A DNA stretch of 64,000 nt, taken from NCBI GenBank assembly GCA_922989275.2, contig OV277859.1, positions 36,375,501 to 36,439,500 on the forward strand, in the 5' to 3' direction. The position numbers and the translations under genes were made by a program. The notes under the pieces are model-generated. The model was given only the letters and a program-made list of their open reading frames with translations, ran no database searches and was not told the DNA's origin. Position 1 is the stretch's first letter; every line of letters begins with the position of its first letter. This DNA is from Gari tellinella (lineage: Eukaryota > Mollusca > Bivalvia > Cardiida > Psammobiidae). This document shows positions 55,045 through 64,000 of the stretch, piece by piece.

Positions 55045-55499
55045 GATTGGTCACAATAGTGGTTACCAAACATCCACAAAAATGAAACATATGACACAAG
55101 GGTAACAACTTTTGCTATAATATTGTGAGAATTATTTCCCTTTCCAACATTTCTTTTCATGCAGATTTCTTCTGTTATGCTAAAGATAGTATAAAATTTC
55201 TTTAATGGAAAGAGATTGATGAGTGGAAGTGTCTTGCACAAGGTTCATAACACTTGCATCAATACCATGAGAGTTATTCCCCTTTTCTGATGCTTGCTGG
55301 AAGGTAACACATGTGTTCTGAGGAACACCCGTCTAGTTTTAGCTGGTCTGTTTCAAAGAAAATATGTACAAGCTATTGTCATCACTCCGGCGTCTGTGTT
55401 GTTGTTGCCGTCGACCGAAATCTTAACGTTGGCCATACCGTACTTTGCAACTAAATGTGATACAGATTTCAAATGTTGTATGTTTACTTACCTCAAACA

Positions 55500-57130
55500 G
55501 ATCTTCAGCTGAGTAAATTTGGGTCATGTCCAACAAAGGTCAAGGTCATTTAGAGGTCATTCATATGTAAAATAGGGTGGGTTCAATATATTGACCATTT
55601 CTTTTGAACTGCATGTGATGGAGACTTGATATTTGCCATGTATATTTAACTCAAGAAACTCTCAAACTCAGTATAACTTGAGGCATGTCAGACAAAGGTC
55701 AAGGTCATTTACAGGTGATATAGGATTAATTTAACATTTCCCATAACTCTGAAACAACATGTGATACAGACTTCATATTTGCATTATCTACCCAAGCTCT
55801 TGAGCTCAGTATAAGTTTGGTCACTGCAGACAAAGGCAAATGTACTTAACCCAGGAAGCTTTTGAGCTCAGTTCAACTTTGGTCATGTCTAACAAAAGTC
55901 TAGGTCAAGGTCATTTACAGGTCAAATTTGACATTTCCCATATTTCTGAAAGAATGTGTAATACACTTCATATCTGGCATGTCTACTAATGCAAGAAGCT
56001 CTTGAGCTCAGTACAAGTTTGGTCATGGCAGATGAAGGTCAAGGTCATTTAGAAGTAGGACTGCAACGGTTCACCGAATTTCGGTTATTTTCGATTCGTT
56101 TGTCTCGGTTCGAGTTTCGGGTCGGCACTGCAAATTTTCGGTTCGGTGCGCCGATGTATGGTAAATTACACTAGACCGCTAATTTACCAATCAGCGTGCA
56201 GTCTGCGTGTATATTTTTGATGGTCAGACGTTCCAAAATGTAAAGTTAAATCAAGGAAATATACAGAAGACGTCAGTGTATAATTCCGTGGTTAAATCAC
56301 AGTTCTAACCTTTTCTTCTTGCAGTAATTTCAATAGCTCGCTTCTCATCCGTCTCATTCTTTTCATATCGGCTATTTATAATTCCGGGAAACCCAGCACT
56401 TAACGCATGCGCACGATTGATAGCCCGGCTTCAAAGGTACCAAAGTCGAATCAGCATCAGAAAAGGGTAACCAGTCTATTACTTAGCGACCGCAAATTGC
56501 GAATGGCGATGTAAATAATTAAACTGAAATATTAATGACTTTTTCAGTAAAATAATAATATAATTGGAGCTAGGTATTACTTCTAGCGCTTATAACTAGA
56601 AGTCTGATGAGGCATTTAAGGAAGACCAGCCAGACTGACCGTTGACACAAAATAGGCTGAAAGCTTAGTTACGAAACTTCAATGAAAAACAGGTCGGGAC
56701 GAACCACGCCTTAAATTCGCTACAATCTGTCCTAAAATGGTAGAAAGAAATGCACATCTTTCTCGTACATATGATAAAATTATAGATGACAGTGATAGCG
56801 TTTTCGAAAAAGTGTGTAGATCTATTGTCTGCGTAGACATGTGCCAGTAAATGAGAATTTTTTTCTGGTTGATTTTATCAAGTTCTTATCCTAATACCCG
56901 AACCGAAATAACCGAAAGCCGAAGGGGTCTACTCGAACCCGAACCGAACCGTGAAGTACCTGAACCGTTGCAGCCCTATTTAGAAGGCATTCAGAGGTCA
57001 AATGGGTTGAATTTAACATTGGCCCTAATTTTGGAACTGCATTTAATAGAGACTTTACATTTGGCCTGTGTACTCAATGCAAGTAGCTCTTGAGCTCAGT
57101 ACAAGTTTGGTTAAGTCAGACAAAGGTCAA
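55500..57130. repeat. Tandem array with AGGTCA-rich units, interrupted
   Basis: Units of roughly 130-160 bp contain GACAAAGGTCAAGGTCATTT and CTTGAGCTCAGTACAAGTTT. A further reversed piece is at 63578-63640. A hAT-type element sits inside at 56056-56978. Confidence 0.8.
56056..56978. mobile_element. Non-autonomous hAT-type element, 923 bp
   Basis: TIRs TAGGACTGCAACGGTTCA and TGAACCGTTGCAGCCCTA, with the 8-bp TTTAGAAG at 56048-56055 and 56979-56986. Eight-bp duplications and TAGGGCTGCAAC-like ends are hAT features. Subterminal CCGAACCG-type repeats are present at both sides. No transposase ORF. Confidence 0.92.
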
Positions 57131-57139
57131 GGTTGTTTA

Positions 57140-57813
57140 GAGCCCCACAGTAGACAGACAGACAAATGGTCAAGACAGACAATGGCAATAAGAATTGCTC
57201 ACTGTTCCTTCTTAATCTATTAGGATAACAAAACAGACGAACGTCAGCACCTGCTTGCGATGCTCTCGTTCTGTATTGACATTCTAAAAGAGTGTAGCTT
57301 AGAACATATGCTGAAAACCTTAAGGCAAATTCTGCTTTAGTTTCAACCTGCTTTAAGTGGTCACTTGACTCTTCAAAGCTAGAAACAGGCTATAGAGTAT
57401 TGGGTTAAGTCCCTTGGATTTCAGAAATTTCAAAAGACCTCAGAAATGAATGAATACAATGAAAATAAGATATGTATAACTCTTGGCAGGACTATGTGCT
57501 TAGTAATGCAAGAGTGTCTTCCCTTTAAAGTAGGCACATATCGTTATGATACACAGTAACAAGACTACTGGTTATATGCTTAAAAGGTTGTTTGATTTTG
57601 ACGTAAGAAAATATAAATGAAAGTAAACTTCAAATGTCTTTTAAATTTCTAATATTTTTTCTGAAAGTTGGTTTAATGATGATACAAAGAATTCAAACAA
57701 ACTTTCAGCAAAATCATTTGCACCATTGTTACGGCATGTGCATTTTACAGAAAGTATCCATTTACATACATCCACAGGTCTCCAGATAAGGTGTACATAT
57801 GTACATTTAAACC
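57140..57813. other. Spacer with a family A half hairpin
   Basis: 57305-57395 has TTTCAACCTGCTTTAAGTGG and GAAACAGGCTATAGAGTA, the right flank of family A. Otherwise nothing. Confidence 0.4.
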
Positions 57814-57990
57814 TCTCTATTACGACCACTACTTTATGTTAATTATCAGTTGTTTAAGGCAGATGACTGCTTAAATCAAGGTGATGACTGCTTAAATCAA
57901 GGTGAACATTACCTTGCTTAAAGCTGTCACCTGTCTTTTATGTAGTCAATTATCCTTCGATTAAGTGGTCATAATAGAGAGGTTTTACTG
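57814..57990. mobile_element. Family D MITE
   Basis: AAACCTCTCTATTACGACCACT and AGTGGTCATAATAGAG ... TTTTACTG termini. A short direct duplication (TGACTGCTTAAATCAAGG twice) is in the left arm, a small version of the amplification at 13750-14526. Confidence 0.85.
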
Positions 57991-58152
57991 TATTTTAATT
58001 TTGAAATATTCCATTTCGATATTTCTCAAAACAAAAAAATGTTTAAAAAATCTCAGTTTAAGTGATGACACAAATACAGAATCTGATGCAAGTGTAAAAG
58101 ACAGATTGCAACTTACCGTAACCATTATTTCTTACATGTTTGGAAGCAGATA

Positions 58153-58257
58153 CAGTAAAACCTCTCTATTATCTTTCACCTTGCTTTCAACTGTCAGCTT
58201 TCATTCATACTATAAAATACTCTTATTTTTAGTGGTCATAACAGAGAGTTTTTATTG
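58153..58257. mobile_element. Family D MITE, 105 bp
   Basis: CAGTAAAACCTCTCTATTAT and GTGGTCATAACAGAGAG ... TTG ends. The inner hairpin is reduced. Confidence 0.8.
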
Positions 58258-58435
58258 TATATAGTTTTTGAAATGGGTTTACACTGCTTGCAAGGAGGAA
58301 AGACGAAGAAGCCATCTGGAATGGTTCTGTAATCTTTTTCACATTTAAATATATTTTTTGGGTACACCCCTCAAAACTACCTAAGGTTAACAATATTTTT
58401 TTACAAAATATTTCAAAATGATAAACTTTGTAGAT

Positions 58436-58566
58436 CTTGATAAATGGGCTGTTGTCTGAGCCCTCTGATCTGAGTCTACACTATTTGCATAGGAGGTGTA
58501 CTCCCCACAGGTACACTGATTGTACATGTGTGTACATAAACTTGTTGCTAGTGTTCAATGGGTTAA
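58436..58566. repeat. Family H MITE, partial
   Basis: GAGCCCTCTGATCTGAGTCT, CTATTTGCATAGG and GTTCAATGGGTTAA in family order. Confidence 0.6.
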
Positions 58567-58723
58567 ATAAAAAAGTATTGAAATATTACCCTTGGCCTTA
58601 TATAAAATGCAGAACTGTTTTCCTTTACATGTACAACACTTAAGAAAAACAATATGAACAGATTGTCTGGTTACTGTAAAAATAAACTCTGTTGGTCTTG
58701 CTTTCCTGTCTTATAAATAGCTT

Positions 58724-59110
58724 GAAGGGATGGCCAGTGGACACGACGGAACTCAAGCAGTGTCATAGACTTAGTCATAATATCATCAAGGTTAACCACC
58801 TACATGCAAGCGTGTGATACTCTGAGTCATGAATCAGTCCGATCAGACCATATTGCAGTCTACAGTGAGATAGTGATCGACGAAAGAAGGGAAAATAAAA
58901 CCTCAATGACGTTCAGATCTAGAAATAAAGTTGATTGGGAAGAATGGGAAAATGAAACAGAGGAACACTTTGAAAAGTGGCTGAAAAGCAATCACAGTGA
59001 TTTGGAAGAGTGCTATGGCAGTTTCAGTAACATATTGATACAGGCTAGAGACAAATTTATGCCAGAGAGAACTATCAAAAATATAAGAAAGGTATCTAAA
59101 CCAGGGCCCG
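58724..59110 (+). pseudogene. LINE endonuclease fragment
   Basis: The frame reads NSSSVIDLVIISSRL, then SVRSDHIAVYSEI, the end of an EEP endonuclease with its SDH motif. A basic-acidic linker follows (NKVDWEEWENETEEHFEKWL). It is open through 59187 but the RT domain is absent and a short direct repeat (GAGGTTATGAAACTTT, twice) takes over after 59110. It comes from a different LINE than 29454-34920. Confidence 0.7.
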
Positions 59111-59314
59111 AGGTTATGAAACTTTATGAGTACTTACTAATGCTCAAATGTGAGCACTTAGCGAAACCTGAGTATTTAGTAAAATAATTCGAGGTTATGA
59201 AACTTTTGAGCACTAGCATGTAGTGACAAGTACTCACTTTGAGCACCTCACTTTGAGTATGCTAGGGTACCGTACTCACGCTGATTCTCAACATGGCCGA
59301 CAACGATAGGTAAC

Positions 59315-59438
59315 GGGTCGTTTCGGCCCGGGTCGTTTCGGCCTGGGTCGTTTCGGCCTGTTTTTAGGGATGGGTCATTTCGGCCCATTTGGTGGGTCGT
59401 TTCGGCCTCGGCCCATTTGTTGAGTCGTTTCGGCCTAT
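59315..59438 (+). repeat. Left terminal array of GGGTCGTTTCGGCC
   Basis: Three adjoining 14-bp copies, then further copies with spacers. Confidence 0.92.
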
Positions 59439-59500
59439 TATTTCAGTAATTTCAGTAATTTATATTTACATATGAGGCACAACTTCGTTCCAAAATCAAC

Positions 59501-59690
59501 TACTGTAAAAACAGAGTAGACCCTGATCGTGCCCTCATTCACATACTGTAAAAACAGAGTAGATCCTGATCGTTCCCTCATCAACATACTGTAAAAACAG
59601 AGTATACACTGATCGTTCCTTCATCAACATACTGTATAGTTCCTGATCGTTCCCTCATCAACATACTGTGAAACAGAGGAGACCCTGATC
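59501..59690. repeat. About 46-bp tandem repeat x 4-5
   Basis: CATACTGTAAAAACAGAGTA then GACCCTGATCGTTCCCTCAT, with a shortened fourth unit. Confidence 0.88.
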
Positions 59691-59884
59691 TGATAAATTT
59701 GACATATAATATGTAGATATAGATTCTAATTTAATTAATTTTACAGAAATAGTAATAAAATTGAATTGATGTAATGTCTTTTAAAAGCACCCTTATCCTA
59801 AACCATCATCGATTTTGCATAAAGGCACGAACCTGCAACTTAAGCAATATGTGTTCAGATAAATAAGTAGAGAATAGTTTAACT

Positions 59885-60145
59885 CATTCGACCATGAAAT
59901 TGTTAATGGAAAATTCCCATATCCAATTAAGTATAGGCGATTTGTCTATTTATTGTTGATTTTAACAATAAATTGCAAAATGACAAACAGTGCAGACCCT
60001 GATCAGAAGGCTCCTGAAGGAGCCCCAACTGCTCTGGCCAGGTTCTTCCCTGTTTGCATAGAACAAGCGTAATCTTCACATGTGCATTGTTTGTAATTAC
60101 AATTACATGTATACTCGTGACGTCCATAGGGTTAAATGTGTTAAC
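59885..60145. mobile_element. Family H MITE
   Basis: TTTAACTCATTCGACCATG at the left. A hairpin (GACCCTGATCAGAAGGCTCC and partial complement) and CATAGAACAAGCGTAATCTT follow to CCATAGGGTTAA at the right. Confidence 0.7.
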
Positions 60146-60856
60146 TAAGGCTGAAAGTAATGCAAAAAAATGCACTTTAAGGTGCGCTTCAGGTCTATAT
60201 TTAAAGACAGAAACAAAGTATGGGGTATTGGATTAAAGAACTAAATACATGTACATGTAGTATGAAGAAACAAGTAAATCTTGTAGTGATAGAGCACAAT
60301 GAATGAACGCACGTACATATATATGAAAATTGCAGAAACTAACTATGTCCTGTTTTGGTCGTATTAAATAAAGCCAGTATACTTACTATTAATATATTCT
60401 AATGAGCGTTCGTGTGGTACAAGATTGACTGTATATAATGGCACTCGTATGTAGCCTGTACGTAACACGACGACTCTTATAAATCCACAATTTGTCGAAA
60501 TATTTTTTTTCATCATCAAAATAATGCTAATGTTGGTTGAATTCAAATCAGAAGTCGAAATTATTGGCTTATGGTATGGAGGTAAACGTAATTTATGAGT
60601 GATGTTTTAGAGGAGTTTAGAAGAGTTTGGTGGACATTTTTGTATATTTGAAATATGTATATAACGTTTTATTTCCCCAGTTATTTAACAATACCAACAA
60701 TAATGCTGAAAATATATTTCTGATAATCAAAAAAGGCTAAAATAGTATAGAGTAATTTAAGTAAGTGCCATACCTTAGCGGATAACAAACGCGTTAATCT
60801 GTAACAGCGGGGTGTTAAAGCAATTAATCACTTGCCACGTGCCACCACTAATCGCC
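60146..60856. other. Non-coding interior of the array-ended element
   Basis: AT-rich, no feature recognised. Confidence 0.3.
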
Positions 60857-61138
60857 GCGTGTCGGCAAAGTACGCTGTACGTGAGCATGGAGAAAGGTCC
60901 TTTCTCCATGACGTGAGGCAGACACCTCGTGTTGACACCTGCATTAATTGACCAACATTAAAGATGTATATCGAAAAGGTAGGCATCTGTAGCATCTGTA
61001 GCGTGTCGGCAAAGTACGCTGTACGTGAGCATGGAGAAAGGTCCTTTCTCCATGACGTGAGGCAGACACCTCGTGTTGACACCTGCATTAATTGACCAAC
61101 ATTAAAGATGTATATCGAAAAGGTAGGCATCTGTAGCA
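60857..61138. repeat. Exact 144-bp tandem duplication
   Basis: The two units (60857 and 61001 starts) show no difference over their shared length. Each has a hairpin, CATGGAGAAAG / CTTTCTCCATG with loop GTC (60886-60910 and 61030-61054). The minus strand is open through both units. Confidence 0.95.
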
Positions 61139-61224
61139 GAACAGAACAGAAACAGACCAGCGTAAGTTTTAACAGTAGTTAGTAAATATATTGATGTAGT
61201 TATTTGTTATGTCTTAATTGGATG

Positions 61225-61390
61225 CTGGGATTGAAATAATGAAGTTTCAGGGGGAAATTGGTTCAGTTAACAGAACGTTAATAGTGATTTGTAAACATGT
61301 TCTGTACAAACAGTGTAGACCCAGGTCAGAGGGCTTATAAACATGATATCAAGGTCTGCGGTGTTTGGCACTTTATGATAAATCTGAAAG
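61225..61390. repeat. Family H MITE, partial
   Basis: ACAAACAGTGTAGACCCAGG and GGTCTGCGGTGTTTGGC with a GTTTCAGGGGGAAATTGG edge. Confidence 0.55.
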
Positions 61391-61888
61391 CACAGAAATC
61401 AAAGCAAATACTGAAAACTGCAGACTCGGTTTAATTGAGTCTGTTCATGAGCAATACTGAAATATGCAACAGTGCTCACGCCCCCTAGCACCGGCTTAAG
61501 CGGAATTCAACTTTCAACTGTAAATGCGCCGAAATCAATGATTCCAAAGGACCAGAAAGTATAACAACACTGAGAATGAAGTACGGGGCGACTTTTTACA
61601 GCCGCCACACAAGCACTTAACATCTGCTGTTGTGAATTGTTGAGTTGTGAACTTTATAACTTAAAATGCAATAAAATCAACAACTGTGAAGGATTAAAAC
61701 AAGATGTCGAAGCACTGCCTATTATAACATACTGTTAAAAAGTGTTTTGAAAGGAAATTACAAAACAATATCGATAGCAGTGTCTGGCAGTTTGTAACGA
61801 GATCAGTCAAGAACGTGCTGTATGCTCAGGATCCACACTGCAAAATTTAGGATTATCGCCTACGGCGTGTTAAGAAAAACCTAAGTAA
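61391..61888. other. Non-coding stretch
   Basis: Contains a GC-richer patch near 61480-61610. No ORF or repeat recognised. Confidence 0.3.
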
Positions 61889-61986
61889 CAGTAAAATCTC
61901 TACATTACATTCACTAAATTCTATCTTATAGAAATAAATCCATTAATTAACCTTCGTTAAATGGTCGTAATAAAGAGGTTTTACTG
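61889..61986. mobile_element. Family D MITE, 98 bp
   Basis: CAGTAAAATCTCTACATTAC and GTCGTAATAAAGAGGTTTTA ends, flanked outside by A/GT. Confidence 0.7.
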
Positions 61987-62244
61987 TGTTTGATTATCTT
62001 TTGATCTGCATTTTATCTATAACATCTCCTCGATGGTGCCATCTGGAAACACTGTGGTGAAAAACTTTACATCAATGGCTGACGTGACAGGGCGAACTAA
62101 TTCTATAATATCTACTTGTCTTTACACTCTAAAACAGTGCTAATCATCATTTTAGGGCACACATCTCACAGATAATGTTCAAAACACGTTTAGGACAACA
62201 GGTTTTCCCTGAAATTTTATTAAATCACATAATAAAATGAAATG

Positions 62245-62350
62245 GGCCGAAACGACCCATCCCCTCAAAAAGGCCGAAACGACCCAGGCCGAAACGACTC
62301 ACGGCCGAAACGACCCTAGGGCCGAAACGACTCACGGCCGAAACGACCCG
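62245..62350 (-). repeat. Right terminal array of GGCCGAAACGACCC
   Basis: Reverse-oriented counterpart of 59315-59438. Confidence 0.92.
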
Positions 62351-62363
62351 GAATCCAACGATA

Positions 62364-63490
62364 AGGGAACGCTGATTCACACGAAAAATAAGCAAAAATT
62401 GGATGAAATCCGTCACGATCATGTACAAACTCGTAATGTTTAAATGCGGCTCCTCAGAAAACTTTCGGGGCGTCATTTTATTACTCCATACCCAAACGGA
62501 TGCTGCAATACACAAACTTTTGCTGTCAGAAATGGACAAAGGTTTCGATCGCCAGAATGAAAGGACCATGTGTGATCAGTCAACGAATTAAGACACTTCC
62601 ACAATTAACTGAAGGTTTGTAAAGTATTTTCTTTTAATCTTACATAGATCTAGATATCGATGCCCGACTGTTTCGGGAATCGATTCGTCCCAAGATAATT
62701 TCGTATCGATTCTTGAATCGACAGTTTGTCAACATAAATAACACTGACGAGATATTCTGATATTTTCTAAAAACACTGCTTTATGTGTCAAACATTTTCG
62801 TGAGCTAGCTCTACGTCCAGTGTTTTTTTATTTGTTAAAGTTTAATAAAAAAAACCAGGCACAGGGTCTAGATTCAAGTCATAAGGGGGGTGGGGGTGTT
62901 CTAAATTAAGTTTTGATATGGTACCAGTTTAAGACTTTGTCTTCGAGAACGATATCTATATTGAAAAAAACAACCTCACATAGAAAATAGTGGGGGACTT
63001 TAAAAGAGATGGGGTACGTAACCTACTCCCCACCCCCTCTCTCTCTCTAAGACTAGACAGTTAGACAATGCATTCATGAGTAGACTCTATGGTAGACTAG
63101 ACTCATATTCGTTTGGAATCAAAATCTATTTCACGTTCGATTTATTATGTAGCTTTACTTTTAAACTTAAAGAAACATACGGTTACCCTCTCAGACCCGC
63201 TATCAATTAAGGGTCATCAGGTTCCCACATCTAGTCGTTCTCATACCCATATAGAAAATTGAGGTGAATTTAAATAGCGGGGTTTGGGGGGGGGGGTTGT
63301 CAAAGGGTGTAGGTTTATCATCACTTGTACGGCCTTGCTGTACAAGCACAATTTTATGTCCAAGTGCATGACTGTTAATCCTTTATCATTGATCTGTAGA
63401 CTTGTCGTCAACCTGTTAACCTGGCGACCTGGGTTCGATCCTGGGTGCTTCTGTTTAAGGAGTTATTAAGGACACCCGGTTACACTACCG
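62364..63490. other. Non-coding stretch
   Basis: Low-copy sequence with simple GA/CT runs (62880-63050) and a G9 run (63287). A B-box-like GGGTTCGATCCTGGG at 63430-63444 lacks an A box. Confidence 0.3.
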
Positions 63491-63491
63491 T

Positions 63492-63527
63492 CATGGAGAA
63501 ATCACAGAAATCTCTGATTTCTCCATG
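63492..63527. repeat. CATGGAGAAAT hairpin
   Basis: CATGGAGAAATCA ... TGATTTCTCCATG, the same motif class as 41785 and 60886. Confidence 0.75.
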
Positions 63528-63838
63528 CTACCGTGTTACTATAAAAGTATGCTGTAGTTTTATTCAGCTTATTTGACCTCTAAATGACCTTGACCTTTGT
63601 AGTAAATGGCCCAAGACGTACTGAGCTCAAATGCTTTTAATTTGAGTACATAGACCAAATATGAAATCATGATTATGCACCATAACTATATAGAAATCTG
63701 ATCTATATCCTAACAGAATGATGGTAGCTTAAAGCAAGTTGAAAGTAAAGCAGAATGTGTCTGCTTTTTGGTTCACCTGTTTTCAAAACTAACTATGGGG
63801 TAGAGGGTTAAATTTTCTAAAAAAATGTAAATTGTTCA

Positions 63839-64000
63839 AGGCTCCAGATAAGGTGGGTATTTAAAAAACTAAAATCTTTATTTCTACATTAAACCCTATG
63901 ATGTTCCTACTCATTAGCAGCATCTCTTACAGACAATTCTAATGAGTAGTAACACCATAGGAATCGGTGCTGAAATAAGTGAGAAAATATTTGATTTGTT
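63839..64000. mobile_element. CTCCAGATAAG palindromic element, cut by window end
   Basis: GGCTCCAGATAAGG then AAACCCTATGATGTTCCTAC and inverted AGTAACACCATAGGAATCGG, collinear with 15933-16123. The right terminus is outside the window. Confidence 0.8.

Larger units (their letters stand above)
59309..62355. mobile_element. 3.05-kb element with terminal GGGTCGTTTCGGCC arrays
   Basis: The left end carries six or so copies of GGGTCGTTTCGGCC (59315-59438) and the right end about six in reverse complement (62245-62350). CAACGATA is directly outside both (59301-59308 and 62356-62363). The interior contains other repeats (46-bp array, family H and D MITEs, an exact 144-bp duplication) and no transposase. 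Confidence 0.78.

Noticed and set aside
60828..61130. 100-codon minus-strand ORF
   Set aside because: It is produced by the exact 144-bp duplication (a multiple of three) reading through a hairpin; no other coding evidence.
63430..63444. tRNA or SINE at GGGTTCGATCC
   Set aside because: Only a B-box-like word; no A box, acceptor stem or SINE body.

Overview
The window reads as nuclear DNA of an animal, most likely a bivalve mollusc. It is AT-rich, has interrupted genes with GT-AG introns, and is packed with small inverted-repeat elements, tRNA-derived SINE sequence and a LINE. The species cannot be named from the sequence. Unique protein-coding sequence is sparse; mobile and tandem repeats dominate.

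1-22.9 kb, minus strand. One host gene is spread over about 21.7 kb. Exon 1 (22801-22227), exon 2 (16834-16734) and exon 3 (13743-13468) join in compatible phases and encode a CABIT domain. A final exon (about 2046-1066) carries five 41-residue tyrosine-bearing repeats and a C-terminal SAM domain. CABIT plus SAM is the layout of the GAREM adaptor family. The introns are filled with several MITE families, a SINE inserted in a MITE with a 13-bp target duplication, a 2.4-kb array of a 42-bp satellite, and an 85-bp perfect palindrome. Elements crowd the exons: exon 3 has repeat sequence within about 11 bp of both splice sites.

22.9-29.4 kb. More MITEs, a second inverted copy of the roughly 1-kb element seen at 15.3-16.3 kb, and a chain of three TTAA-flanked elements. 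Two of the three, and a third copy at 47-586, carry an internal tRNA-like module.

29.4-34.9 kb, minus strand. A nearly full-length LINE: ORF1 with coiled coil, RNA-binding domain and RGG tail, and ORF2 with endonuclease, reverse transcriptase and a CCHC motif. ORF1 and ORF2 lie in one reading frame broken only by two TAG codons.

35.5-41.3 kb. A 5.76-kb insertion with 463-bp terminal inverted repeats and a TAAAC duplication. Inside are a two-exon, five-finger C2H2 zinc-finger gene, a roughly 1-kb palindrome and a possible minus-strand exon. Each terminal repeat carries a YY1-type promoter motif followed by a perfect splice donor, so it may supply promoter and first exon to the cargo. This is the most unusual object in the window.

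41.4-50.8 kb. A cluster of seven same-strand copies of TCTAACACCCGTAAC, a degenerate coding fragment, a possible CRE promoter with a first exon, a roughly 300-bp tandem array split by an insertion, and a 2.35-kb terminal-inverted-repeat element with a 5-bp duplication.

50.9-64 kb. A 4-kb block bounded by a perfect 49-bp inverted repeat, a hAT-type element (8-bp duplication) inside a tandem array, a truncated LINE fragment, a 3.05-kb element whose ends are arrays of GGGTCGTTTCGGCC (8-bp duplication), an exact 144-bp tandem duplication, and further MITEs running off the window edge.
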